Position numbers and translations under genes: made by a program. From Paraphaeosphaeria minitans (taxonomy: Eukaryota; Ascomycota; Dothideomycetes; Pleosporales; Didymosphaeriaceae): a stretch of 64,000 nucleotides of DNA. The DNA lies in assembly GCA_015832175.1 (NCBI GenBank), contig WJXW01000004.1, positions 4,092,001 to 4,156,000 on the forward strand, written 5' to 3'. Of the stretch, positions 1-11,299 are shown one piece after another. The notes under the pieces are model-generated. The model made no database searches and was not told the DNA's origin. It saw only the letters and a list, made by a program, of their open reading frames with translations. Numbering within the stretch: the stretch's first letter is position 1; each line of letters opens with the position of its first letter.

Positions 1-1005
1 TGGTACTGGAGAAGAACAAGAGAAGGCAGAGGCCGAGTTTCAAGACATCGTCAACTCTGTCGAGATTGAACGCTCCGGAAGCAAGGGATCTCAGTCTTAC
101 TTCCACATGTTCTTTGGCATTGGTTCAGGAAAGCTTCACACAGGCCGACGAGTGCAATTGGTCATTTGGCTCCAGATCATGCAGGAATGGGTGGGGATTG
201 CAGGTGAGTTTTCAGTAAGAAGAAGAGCGAATTCGTTGAGACTGACATACTTAACCCAGGTGTGACAATTTATGCACCAACTATCTTTGGCATCGCAGGC
301 ATGTCGCCTGAGAAACGTCAGTGGATCGCAGGCCTAAACAATATCTTTTACATGTTTTCGACTTTGATCTGCGTTTTCACGCTCGACCGGATCGGGCGAC
401 GCTGGACTCTCTACTGGGGCTCAGTTGGACAGTGTATTGCGATGGCGCTCGCCGGCGGCTTCTCATACCTAGGTCGACAGGGTACCCTGGAAGATAATGC
501 TGCCAAGGCCTCAGCATACGGAAACGCTGCCGTGTCCATGGTCTACATCTTCACGTTTATCTTCGGCGCGACCTGGCTGACAGTGCCGTGGCTATACCCT
601 GCGGAGATCTTTCCACTTGAGGTGCGTGCCAAGGGCAATGCGTGGGGAGTCGTGGGTTGGTCAATCGGCAACGGATGGCTTACGCTCCTGTGCCCCGTCA
701 TGTTCAAGGCGCTCAGCGAGAAAACGCTTTACATTTTTGCGGCCTGCAATGCAATCACCATCCCCATGGTGTGGGCATTATATCCCGAGACGAACCAACG
801 CACACTGGAGGAGATCGATTTGCTATTTGCTGCGGACAGCATCTGGAACTGGGAGGCGGAGAAGAATTTCACAAGGTTGCAAGAACAGATGGGTGTGGGT
901 ATGTCTGGCTCGCGTGCCGATGAAGAGGCGCCTCACAGCCGCAAAGGCAGCGTCGTTCGTGGCATGAGCCTGCACTACGAGGGTACAAAGCCGCAAGACA
1001 GATAG
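1..1005 (+). CDS. MFS sugar transporter, C-terminal part (5' end outside window)
   Basis: This is the C-terminal half of a major facilitator superfamily sugar:proton symporter of the plasma membrane. The reading frame enters at base 2. An intron lies at 204-259 (GTGAGT donor, CCCAG acceptor), and splicing rebuilds the codons for QEWVGIAGVTIYAPTIFG. About 315 residues are visible. They contain the RIGRR loop motif, several hydrophobic helices, a PAEIFPLEVRAKG segment and the terminal PETNQRTLEEID signature typical of fungal sugar porters. The tail after this signature is hydrophilic and cytoplasmic. The stop is TAG at 1003-1005. The sugar carried cannot be told from sequence. The family call is secure, but the N-terminal six helices and promoter lie outside the window. 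Confidence 0.92.
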
Positions 1006-1517
1006 TTGGGCAATGATTCGACTAGAAGGATGCAAGCAGGCTCGGAATCGCTGGGTGTATTGGCCATGTCTCTATGTTCAGGCGTCAATTGTCTGGCAAA
1101 ACACACAAATTTCAAGGTTACAGTTGTGTGGCACATTGCTATATTCGAAACATTTCAGCAAGCTCAGAGATGTCATCAGATTTGCATGCGTATATCGGAG
1201 AGGTCATGTGCGGCAGTCGTGGCAGATCATGACATCTAACAATGCTCAGCTCGGATTTTACCCGGAAAAGCCAAGCGCCCCAACCCCGCGGTACACACCA
1301 GCGCAACCCAGGCTTCCATGGACACATCACTCCATTGTCGTAAGGAACCTCCGCGCTCGTTACTTCACGAGGAAAGCTGCTATTGATGCGCATCTAGACC
1401 TCAGTCGAAGTACCTCAGCAACAGCTCTCGTCAAATCATACTGTACGAGGTCTCCCTCAGGCGCTATCCAGCAAGCACTGTGCAATCCTGACGGAAACCT
1501 CCATTTAGAACAGAAAC
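1006..1517. other. Intergenic spacer, sugar transporter to DUF3825 gene
   Basis: This is ordinary mixed-composition sequence between two genes on the same strand. It should hold the 3' UTR of the transporter and the promoter of the next gene. I see no RNA gene or repeat here. Confidence 0.6.
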
Positions 1518-2478
1518 ATGCCAGAATTGACGGGACTTCCGGCAAAAATCTGGGAATTTGCTTTCTTTCCATACAGGGGTGACCCGGTTCCACAACGAGA
1601 GGCACAAGCCAAAGCGTGGCCAAACATTCTTTCAAAATTAGCGGATCTGGCCGAACGTGAAGACTGGATTGGGACGAATGCGGATGGTTCTGATGCGACG
1701 GAAAACCAGATCCTTCACAACTACATATCCTTCACATATTTTCGACTGGTGCTTGAGGGGAGAAAAGTGGTGGCTAGTGAGGATGGAAATTACGCTACCT
1801 TCAACACTGGGCTTCTGGATTCATTTGACCAAGAAATCTTCGGTTTCTTCCAAAGGAACACGCAGCCGGGGAAGCAACCTTGGTATTTTCTCCGATGGGC
1901 CATCGAGTCCGACCGCGAACTCATGACGTTTTTCAATCCCACACCAGACATGGCGGACTACGTAACAGCTGCATCCGACTTAGTATACGATTGGCGCCGG
2001 CCGCTGATATTAAACTACGCGCACATTCTTGATGACGACCACATGAAGCGCTTTCCTCTAGAGCTACAGAAGCGACCTTTAAGAGCAAGGTCGCAGCTCG
2101 ATGCCGCTGTGGTCAAGACTCTCAAGCGCTTGCGTCGGAATTACAAGATTGCCATCCCCCAGTGGTATCCCAAACTGAAAGAAGAAGGGGGCACAGCTCT
2201 TGCTACCCCTGGATCTCTACGACGAGGGCACTGCTGACCTTGCGCTCGTGGTCAGCTTGGATGGTGACAGGTATCGCGGGTCTACTGTCCTGACGCTTGA
2301 AATGGCTTATACGCACGCGCGCTTGGTTGCACGGCCTGACAGTGAGTGGTCAAAGCCATTATCTACTGTCGTGAAAGATCAAATGGATGTTGGACATCCA
2401 AATGCAGGCTTGCAGAGGGATCTTGCTTCAACAAGGGACGATCGGGCAATGCAGATCCAGGAATGGCGACGCTCGTAG
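1518..2478 (+). pseudogene. DUF3825 domain protein, interrupted by a frameshift
   Basis: This gene encodes a protein with the fungal DUF3825 domain, whose function is unknown. The first frame (1518-2237) carries the family hallmarks NYISFTYFRLVLEGRKV, EIFGFFQRN, ESDRELMTFF and RRNYKIAIPQWYPK. It then runs off into unrelated sequence. The next block of the family (LLLPLDLYDEGTADLALVV, then LEMAYTHARLVARPDSEW) is present in the +1 frame and ends at the TAG at 2476-2478. The switch falls at a run of five G at 2187-2191. Reading four G instead joins the two halves cleanly (GAQLLLPL). Either the gene is newly broken or the assembly has one extra G. No splice sites suit an intron there. The ATG at 1518 fits the usual start of the domain. 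Confidence 0.8.
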
Positions 2479-3070
2479 ATCTACATGAGCTTTCTGGTCG
2501 TTGGGCTTGCACTTCTTTTCGTAACAGCCGGGCATTGCTGTTGTTCCAAGGTGCATTGCAGATCACGTAGATCACGCCCAGATTCTTAGTATTACTTGAT
2601 TCGTCGGCTTGTCATACGCGTCGCTTTCTCCCGCTATATTCCCTCCTACTAATGCGATATTGGTCAGCCGCCTCATTGGGTTCAAAATGACTCCACTCAC
2701 GGCACTTTGCGTCGAGCTCTTCTGCCGATCACGTCGCGCAGCGCTCCCATGCCGCACCCAGTATCTATGAATAACTAACGGCACGATGTTTCATATACAA
2801 TGTTGCTAGACTCTTGAGACGCCATCCTTGTTCGAGGCACTGCAGTGCAACTTACATAGTGTTGGGTACGTCTTCTTCTCTATGCGCTAACGCGAGCCCA
2901 TTGGACCACAAGTCCAGCATAGCCAGGAACTACTCCACCACAATGGAGATCCCGCACTCTTGGCTTGACTATGGTTTTAATTTGTCGGAATACTGCGAAT
3001 AGAGCTGGTATTCACTTACGTCACACGTCAGCTCATCAAGTACGACAATGCCACAACATCTTCATCGTAA
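2479..3070. other. Intergenic region, possible 5' exon space
   Basis: No gene was recognised here. Short open stretches occur, for example an ATG at 2943 followed by 19 codons. They could be 5' exons of the ORF that follows, but no splice pattern could be fixed. Confidence 0.4.
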
Positions 3071-3784
3071 ATCAGGATCACAGTTCCCATACTTGAGCAG
3101 ATACCAAAAAGCCGAAGTCATTGGAACCGGTTCCTCATAATCTTCTCGAACCAAACTTTTCACAGCGAATGTAGCTTTACCCTGGTCGGGCGTACCACAG
3201 AATGTCTCTCTTCAGCTCACATCCCCAAGCCCCCCCCCCCCACCCCAAATCTCGCTTTTGTCGGACCCGACGAAAACGGCACGATCTACATCGAAGGTGC
3301 TAGATGTACACGAACGCCATTCTTCCCAGTGTCGATGGTGAAACACTCTAAACCCAGCCTGATCATACACCGCATCACACCCTCCGGCCACCAAGAACCC
3401 TTTTTCACCAGCCACACCTCCATTTCCGGCACTTCCCGAATCAACCTCATCAGCCGTGCCTGCGAGATCAAAATGGAAATCAGTTACGAGGGGATGCGGC
3501 TACGTCGAGAGTTCCAGGCACCACTGGGGAAGCTGAGTTGGTTTCCTTCGGGGAACTCAGGCTGCAATCAAAAGCTGAAGGATAGGAATGAGACGCTGCT
3601 GGCTAATTTGACGACGAATATTGGGCGCTCGAAGGAGCCTAGAGTGGAGATCTTGGTACCCTGTGATGAATACTCGGTGGATCTTATTGTGGGGACGGGG
3701 TTGACAGTGTACAAGGATACGATGAAGGAGGTCAAGCAAGTTGAGGCGGTGAGTGAGGTTATCGGTGGCGTACTTGGAGGTTAA
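3071..3784 (+). CDS. Hypothetical protein, 5' end unresolved
   Basis: The product is not recognised. One frame stays open from about 3071 to the TAA at 3782-3784, roughly 236 codons, and reads through a 12-C run near 3230-3242 without breaking. No convincing ATG opens it, so an upstream exon or a lost start is likely; an AG acceptor just before 3074 is one option. The C-terminal 150 residues look the most protein-like, with RNETLLANLTTNIG followed by a patterned stretch ending in a glycine-rich tail. A relation to fungal Tubby C-terminal-like proteins crossed my mind, but I cannot support it. The stop lies 87 bases before the copia target site. Before that insertion the gene was the tail-to-tail neighbour of the rhodopsin-like gene now at 17744. 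Confidence 0.45.
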   Translation: MRITVPILEQIPKSRSHWNRFLIIFSNQTFHSECSFTLVGRTTECLSSAHIPKPPPPTPNLAFVGPDENGTIYIEGARCTRTPFFPVSMVKHSKPSLIIHRITPSGHQEPFFTSHTSISGTSRINLISRACEIKMEISYEGMRLRREFQAPLGKLSWFPSGNSGCNQKLKDRNETLLANLTTNIGRSKEPRVEILVPCDEYSVDLIVGTGLTVYKDTMKEVKQVEAVSEVIGGVLGG

Positions 3785-3871
3785 GATATTTATGATACGA
3801 TATCGGTCAGCGTGTTTCTGCGAAAACGTGTTCTATCGAGTCTCGATAACCACGAAATGAAGTCTTAATGC

Positions 3872-3876
3872 TTATA
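3872..3876. repeat. Target-site duplication TTATA, left copy (Copia A)
   Basis: TTATA directly precedes the TG of the 5' LTR and is repeated at 17744-17748 directly after the CA of the 3' LTR. Confidence 0.93.
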
Positions 3877-4114
3877 TGTCCGTACAGTTTATCGTACAAG
3901 TAGCACTGGGTGAAGTGGGGGCCTGCCTACCTGTAGGGACCCGCACAAGGACCCACTACTTAGGTCAGCGCTAAGAGGCAGAGACTTCATAAAGCCCTCA
4001 GTGCCCCTTTGTACGATAGACCAGACGTAATTAATTAAACCTACTTCTTACCCTTTGCACAATAGTATACTATTAACCCTTAAATACTTAATTACAGATT
4101 AAGCCAAACTAATA
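3877..4114 (+). repeat. Copia A 5' LTR (238 bp)
   Basis: The LTR begins TGTCCGTACAG. Its end is RIP-changed to ...ACTAATA where the other copies read ACCAACA. It matches 17506-17743, 55634-55871 and 62613-62850 along its whole length. Confidence 0.95.
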
Positions 4115-4203
4115 CTAATTAGTAGTTAATTCTAATTAACTACAAACTAGCAAGGTCTAAAGACAAAGCGCCCTATAAGCTAGATGCGTAGGCTCTATAT
4201 TAT

Positions 4204-4432
4204 TACCTTTACTAGAAATTAAATTTTAGATTATACAATAAGTAGAAACAAAGCGCGTATATCTATAAAGAGTCGCACGATCTAGTCTAAGCTATTCTAT
4301 AGAAAAGAAAGGAGATAATACCTTTACTAGAGATTAAATTTTAGATTATATAATAAGTAGAAATAAAGCGTATATATCTATAAAGAGTCGCATAATCTAG
4401 TCTAAGCTATTCTATAGAAAAGAAAGGAGATA
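4204..4432 (+). repeat. 115-bp tandem duplication in the copia leader (Copia A)
   Basis: Two head-to-tail units start with TACCTTTACTAG at 4204 and 4319 and end in AAAGGAGATA. The same duplication, with the same period, is at 55961-56189 in Copia B, so it belongs to the family and did not arise locally. Confidence 0.9.
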
Positions 4433-4622
4433 GTAAGCACATTTACAATCCTAAAAAATACGTTATATAATTAAACTAGTAATAACTAAACGCAGACACA
4501 TCGCATAACTAAGAAAGATAACAATAATATAGCCTTAAGACTAGGAGACTTCCTAGAGGAACTATAACCTAAGGACGTTGCGCAATAATTAATACTGCCT
4601 CCTTAGTAAGAAGATAAAGTAA

Positions 4623-4627
4623 TATAG
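4623..4627. repeat. Target-site duplication TATAG, left copy (Gypsy A)
   Basis: TATAG lies directly before the gypsy 5' LTR and recurs at 11295-11299 after the 3' LTR. Copia B keeps the uninterrupted site (TAATATGGCTTT near 56379-56390). Confidence 0.93.
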
Positions 4628-5051
4628 TGTTAGGATCCCAGAATCCACATAGGCAGGTAGGCTGCTTATAACGCGCGCAGGCTCTGAACCCCGCTAAAGG
4701 ATTATATAATGTCCCACAATATCCCACATGCTAAGCTATAGGATATTAGGATCACGTGACTAAGTTATATAACTATACTATAGGATTCCTACGCGTCTTA
4801 CGTATAGGACCTATAAGATATTATAGGATCTGTGGAATAAAGTAGCTATATAGGAACGCGAGAATAAGCTTCTTATACTTATATTTAATCTGTTTATTAA
4901 TCTATTGTTTAGATTCTAGTAGACTAAATTGTTAACTTATTACACTTTATAAGATACTATTATATTAATAAGACTTTCTACCTTTTATAAGTACTCTTAC
5001 CTAAGAACTAACTTTAACCCTTTAGAACTAGCTACTCTCTTAGATTTAATA
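4628..5051 (+). repeat. Gypsy A 5' LTR (424 bp)
   Basis: The LTR starts TGTTAGGATCC and ends GATTTAATA, where the 3' LTR of the same element keeps TTTAACA. It is the same length as the copies at 10871 and 50636. Confidence 0.94.
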
Positions 5052-8000
5052 TCTTAAACACCCTTAATATAAGTACTTTATAAACTCCTACTTTTTCTAC
5101 AGCTTTAGGTACTGCTAAGATTACTCCTATAAAGGATAGTAGTAAGGTGTATAAACCTAATCTCTACTTTAGTGAACAATCTTAAACTAACGTCTAGATT
5201 CTTTAGTTAGACCTCTACTTCTTTAACTTAGATAAACCCCTTAAAGACAAAAAGAAGGTTATCTTTGTAGTAATATATATGTAAGGAGATGTAGGATTAT
5301 AGATCTATCTCTACCTTAAAAAGTATCTAGGAATAAACTATAATAATAATAATAACAATTACGTAAATAAGCACGCTAATGCAGTTAACATTATTAAGAA
5401 TTATAATAACTTTAAAAAATGCCTTAAACAACTCTTTAGGATCGCTAACAAGGACTCTATTACAAAGGTAAAGATTTAGACTATAATTTAGAAATAATTA
5501 GTAACTAAGTATATAGCTAAGTTTTGTAGATACGCTGTGTAACTTAACTAGGACAATAAATCTCTTTAGGACATGTATAAACAAGGACTTAAATAGAAAC
5601 TATATAAGGAACTCTTATATAGTGGTGTATAAATTACTAATCTTAAAGAACTGTATAAAGAAACTATTAGGATTAATAGAGAGTAGTTTTTATTGTAATA
5701 AGAGCTCTACTAAAACCCTAGGGTAATAAGCTTTAGATAACTAGCAAAAATAGTTTATAAGAACCCTATTAGAATTGTCTAAAAGCAATAGCTAAGGAAC
5801 TACTAGAGATATAAACTAATAGAAGATGTCTAGTTTAACTACTTAAGTAAAGGAAAAGGAGGAAAGATAGGCCCTAAGTAGCCTAATAAACGCGTCTTTA
5901 ATAGAAGTTAATAACTAATAACTAAGACCCGTAAATGCTTTATATGTGGTAAACTAGGCTATATAGCCAGGAACTGTAGATTAAAGAACAAAGTCTATTA
6001 AACTAAGTTAAATATACTAACTATTAAGGACTAAGAACCTAATAAGGAATAAGAAGTTATTATAACACTATTTAGTTACTAACACGTTACACTAGAGTAA
6101 AGTAAGTAATTAGATTTACCTAACTTATAACTATATAAAGATCTAGAAGACAACTCTAATATATACCACAATGTAGAAGACGTAGAAGAGATACTAAGAT
6201 CTCCTACTTCTTACCTATAAAGTAGGCAGGAAGAAGACAACCTTATGTTACCTAAGTATAAACTAAATATTTAGGACTATATAGAACCCTACTAGGCACT
6301 AAAAGGAATATAACCCTATAAAAATAAGAAGTTAGACTACGTACTAAAGTACTACCTAGACTACTAAAATTCTACACACTAATTCTGTATATGGACGCAT
6401 TGCGAAGAACTAATATACATATAACATAAGGCAGAGAAAGAGGAGAATAAGAAATAACCTAGAAAGAAACTACGCTGCAGATAAATATAAACAGACTACC
6501 CTATTATAGCTTGTGATAAACACCTCTAGGATAAATAATAAGTAAAATACTTTCCTTACCTTACACTAAAGGGTAATAAATACTATAATATGCTTATTAA
6601 TAGAGACTGTATGTAACTGTACTAGTATATATGTCTAAACTAAGACTGTAAATACCACTATATAGCCAAACACTTAGACGGCTTTGTAAACTGCCCTACG
6701 TAAGAAGTAATAATAGAGCTACTAATTTAACTAGTATATAAGAATAGTAAAGACTGTAGGAGGAAAAACAGAAGAATATTCTTATAGGAAGAAAAAGAAG
6801 AAGACAATCTACATAAGTTATATACTTAAGAATAATAATAGAAGCAGATGCTTAGAAACATATACTAGGCACTAGAACTTAACTATAACCTATATAAATA
6901 GATGTCTTTTTTAGGCCTAAACTTAGACAAGAAAATGCCTTTATTAAATTAAATACTATAGTAAGTATAGTATTAGTTAAGCTACTAGTACAGCTTAAAG
7001 GAATATAGGCTTAAGCTCTTATAGACTTAGAAGTAGAAAGGAACTTTATATTTTATTAGATAGCAAGATAAGCAGGACTTATAATATTAGAGAAAGAAGT
7101 ACCCTATATTATTTATATTGCGAATAGATCCCTAATACCTAAGACACCTTAAATATACTAAGAGGTCACTACTATAATAATAGTCTAAGGACATAAAGAG
7201 GAACTTACCTTAGATATCTTACTAGGATCTAAGTATAAGTTAGTCTTAAAATTACCTTAGTTAATAATATACAACTTATAGATTAACTAAGGTACAAAGA
7301 AAATATTATTTAAACACTATAATTATATATTATAAGTAAAGCCTACGCATTAACTAAAAATAATAGTAGATAAGGGAGTTATTAATAACATAATACTATA
7401 ATAGACAGTTAAAAAATAGAAGTACACCTTAGTAGACACTAGTAGGAACTACTAGATTAAGAAGTGTAAAAAAGAGGATAATAGCACACTCCTTACCTTA
7501 CTAAGAGAGTACAGGAAATAGATATACATGTTTACAGAAAAGGAAGAAAAAGTAAATCTACTAGAACATTAACCCTAGAATCTTATAATAGACCTAGAAG
7601 AGGGGAAGACGCCACCCTTTAGACTACTATATAGTAAGACAGGAGAAGAACTCCTTAAAGAACGTAATTTTATGAAGACAAATCTTAAGAAAGGATATAT
7701 ATAACTATTAAAGTTACTAGTAGTAAGCCCTTTTATATTTATTAAGAAAAAGGATAGATTAGATAGACTATGCGTTAACTACTAATAACTTAATAATATA
7801 ATAATAAAGAACTAATATCTACTACTAAACATTACAGAGTTACAAGATTAATTATCTTAAGCTAAGATATTTATAATAATAGATCTAAGAGATAGTTACT
7901 ACCTTATATAAATTAAAAAGGGTAAAGAATAGAAAACAGCGTTTTAATCATGCTACAGACTATTTAAATATAAGGTTATACCTTTTAGACTTATAAACGC

Positions 8001-10282
8001 ACCAGCAGCTTTTATAGCACTTGTTAATAACGTACTCTACAAATACCTAGACATATTTGTTATCGCGTATATAGATAATATCCTTGTCTTTTCTAAAAAC
8101 AAATTAGACTACACTAAGCATGTATAGATAGTACTAGAAGCACTAGATAAAGTATACCTTCGCATTAAACTTAAGAAAATATAAGTTTAACGTTAAATAA
8201 CTTAAATTCCTAGGACATATTATTACTATAGAAGGAATTAAGATAGCACTAAGTAAAGTTAAATATATTAAGAACTAGCTAATACTAAAGATAGCCAAGA
8301 ATATCCAAGAATTCTTAGAATTCTGTAGATTTAACTGACAATTCATCTAAAATTACGTAAAAGTTATAATACCTTTAACAAATCTTACAAAGAAGGACGT
8401 ACTCTTTAAATAGATAAATAAGTATAGAATGTTATTCCAACTCCTTAAGATAGTATGTATTATAGAACCTATTCTTGTTTATTTTAGAAGCGATAAACCA
8501 CTACGCTTTAAAATAGACGCTAGCGATCTTGCGCTAGGCGCCTGCGCTAAATAAGAACGTAATAGTAAATAGTACCTAATTGCCTATTACTTATACAAAT
8601 TTAATAACACTGAAACACAATATAATATACACAATAAAGAACTCTACGCTATTGTTAAAGCTTTAAAGCACTAGAGGATTTACGCGCTTAGTTGCTTAAC
8701 GCTAGAAGTCTATATAGATTATAAGAACCTTCTAAGGTTTACAATAACAAAAAAACTTATGTTACAACAATAAAGATAGTTATAAACCACTAGGCAATAT
8801 AAGTTTAAAATTATCTATGTAGCTAGAAAAGAAAATAGCAGAGTAGACGCTCTTAGCTAACAAAGTAATTTAGTAAGAGAAAAGGTAAAAACCTTCTCTA
8901 TAATCTTTCGCAAAGCTAAAGATGGATCTCTAGAACTAATAGTAGAACTAAATTAACTTTTAGTAATTAACCAAGAAGTTCTAGAACATCTACAGACTGA
9001 GATTATCTAACAATACCACAATAACCCTATATACGGACACCTAGGTATTATACAAATAATAGAACTTATCTAAAGGAATTACACCTTTAAAGGAATTAAG
9101 GAAGCTGTAATAACTTATATTTATAAATGTGTAGAATGCTAAAAAAAATAAACACAGTATATATTTTAAATATAGAGAGATGTAAGTAATTAAGATACCA
9201 ACAGCACCATAGGAAGATATTGCTATAGATTTTGTTACAGGAATTCTAAACTCTAAGGATCTAATAACAGGAATTAAATATAACAGTATACTAGTAATAG
9301 TCTACTAACTAACTAAGTATATTAAGCTCATTCTGTGCCTTAAAAGAATAATAGTAAAAGAACTCACTTTTCTTATCCTAGATAGACTAATTAGACACCA
9401 CAGAATCCTAAAAACAATTATTAGCGATAGAGATAAGCTCTTTACGTTAAATTATTAGACAACGCTTATAGCACTACTTAGAACGAAATAAAAGCTATTA
9501 ACAGCTTACTATCTATAAACAGACAGATAGACAGAACGTACGAACTAAACTATAGAAACGTACCTACGTATCTACTATAATAGTTAGAAGAATAACTAGG
9601 TTTTATTACTACCTATAGCACAGTTAGCCTATAATAACAAAGTATTAGCAGTATTAGGATATACACCGTTCTATGTAAACTATAGAAGACACCTATATCT
9701 CTTTAATTAACAATTTCCTACGACAATTAAAGCAAAAGAAGCCATAAATATAGCAGAAAATATAAAGAAAATACACTAATAACTCTAAGAGAATCTTAAG
9801 AAAGCTTAGTAGTAATTAATTTTATATTAAAATTAAAAACAAAAAATAGCACTTTAGCTAAAGAAGGGGAATAAAGCATATTTGCTTATAAAGAACCTTT
9901 AAACTTAGAAGAGAAAACACAAGAAACTAGATTATATTAAAGTTAGACTATTTTATATTTCTAAGCAAATATTACTAGTAAACTATAAGTTAGAACTACC
10001 GCTAGATGTAAAGATACACCTAGTATTCTATGTATCCTTACTAGAACTAGTAGACCCTAATATGCTAATTAAAACAACCTTCTACTACTAAGCTAAAGAA
10101 GAGACTAAATTTAAGGTTAAAAGAATTCTAGATTATAATTAGTAAAAGGACATATACCTTATTAAATAGAAAGGTTACCTACACAGCGAAAACACTTAGG
10201 AACCAAATAGCTACCTAGGAAACTATTAGTAAAAGATTAAAGAATTCTACTAACTACTAATATAGAACAATGTTATCCTTAC
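5052..10282 (+). pseudogene. Gypsy A gag-pol remnant with chromodomain
   Basis: This is the dead polyprotein of Gypsy A. The gag zinc knuckle at 5933-5980 reads KCFICGKLGYIARNCR. The ligand that should be His is Tyr, which a CA to TA change explains. The RT core carries YIDNILVF, where Gypsy B still has YIDD. Integrase-like and chromodomain segments follow, the latter with KRILDY, KGYLHSENT and EPNSYL. Gag and pol lie in different frames in both copies, so the family probably used ribosomal frameshifting or separate ORFs. In this copy two extra A residues shift the pol frame again after the RT. Numerous TAG and TAA codons stand at expected Gln positions. Confidence 0.9.
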
Positions 10283-10765
10283 CTAAGTGGATATAGCAGG
10301 AAGGGGATCTAGCGCATTAGAATTAATAGAAGGAGGATAAGAAGACTAGTCTAATACTAAGGCACTAGGCATTAAGCTATTTTCTAACTAGATAACATCC
10401 TAACCTAAAGTCTCTAGTCCTTTAAGATACTTAATCTTATCTACAAATCTTATTAAATTAGTTAATAACTAATTCTCCCGCTCCTTAAGTAGACGCTTTT
10501 ATTTTAATAACTAATTCTTCTTTAAACGCGCTGCTTACAACATAAGTATAGCTATCTCTTCCTTAGCTATAGCCTCCTCCTCTATCTTTTTAAGACAATT
10601 AACCTCTAAATTAATATAAGCAAAATTAGGAATTACTAGCTTAGTAGGCTTACACTTTAAGATTCTATTCTTATAATAATTTCTACATTAAACCTTTAGG
10701 GATAACATCTTACAGGCTAAGCCTTTCTTAACGTAATACTTATAAGACACTATAGTAAACTAACT
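10283..10765 (-). pseudogene. Antisense ORF in Gypsy A: Cys-rich and coiled-coil protein (RIP-damaged)
   Basis: The strand opposite to pol carries a frame of about 160 codons that makes protein sense only when RIP-type TAG and TAA codons are read as former Gln. Its N-terminal part has paired Cys or Tyr positions (...GLACKM..., CRNYYKNRILKCKP) that look like a former CxxC-type zinc site in which some TGT became TAT. Its C-terminal part is rich in Lys, Glu and Leu (LKKIEEEAIAKEE...) and would form a coiled coil. A similar arrangement (Cys-rich N-terminus plus coiled coil) occurs in small fungal proteins of the DUF3716 kind; that link is inference. The frame ends at 10283-10285, and the start could not be fixed. 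Gypsy B keeps only the coiled-coil half. Confidence 0.55.
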
Positions 10766-10870
10766 AATAGCGTTTATTTAATTTCTAACAGAATAACAGT
10801 AAAGGGTACTTTAGGACAGGGTGGACATTAGTTACTATATAAGGGCATGTAGGTGTAAGGAGGGAGGTGA

Positions 10871-11294
10871 TATTAGGATCCTAGAATCTATATAGGCAGG
10901 TAGGCTGCTTATAATACGCGCGGGCTCTAAACCCCGCTAAAGGATTATGTAATGTCCCATAATGTCCTATATGCTAAGCTATAGGACATTAGGATTACGT
11001 AACTAAGTTATGTAACTGTACTATAAGATTCCCACGCGTCTCACGTATAGGACCTATAAAACATTATAGGATCTGTAGAATAAAGTAGCTATATAGGAAC
11101 GCAAGAATAAGCTTCTTATACTTGTGTTTAATCTATTTATTAATCTATTATTTAGATTCTAGTAGACTAAATTGTTAACTTGTTACACTTTATAAGATAC
11201 TATTGTATTAATAAGACCTTCTACCTTCTATAAGTACTCCTGCCTAAGAACTAACCTTAACCCTTTAGGACTAGCTACCCTCTTGGATTTAACA
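10871..11294 (+). repeat. Gypsy A 3' LTR (424 bp)
   Basis: It starts TATTAGGATCC (a RIP-altered TG) and ends TTTAACA. It is followed by TATAG. Confidence 0.94.
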
Positions 11295-11299
11295 TATAG
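11295..11299. repeat. Target-site duplication TATAG, right copy (Gypsy A)
   Basis: It matches 4623-4627. Copia A gag sequence resumes with CTTTAATAAGTAGAGGAAG. Confidence 0.93.

Larger units (their letters stand above)
4628..11294 (+). mobile_element. Gypsy A: chromodomain-type Ty3/gypsy element nested in Copia A
   Basis: This is a full-length 6,667-bp LTR retrotransposon with 424-bp LTRs and TATAG duplications. Going right it has a gag with a zinc knuckle (5933-5980), then protease, RT (YIDN at 8068-8079), RNase H, integrase and a C-terminal chromodomain (about 10101-10252). That order places it among chromoviruses, whose chromodomains guide integration to particular chromatin. An antisense ORF follows the chromodomain. 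A purine-rich tract (AAGGAGGGAGGTGA) sits directly before the 3' LTR. RIP-type stops and two 1-base insertions in A-runs (near 8176 and 9142, compared with Gypsy B) make it inactive. Confidence 0.94.

Noticed and set aside
3230..3242. The 12-C run as a sign of a frameshift in the hypothetical gene.
   Set aside because: The frame stays open on both sides with the length given, so there is no positive evidence of error, though the run length is risky to sequence.
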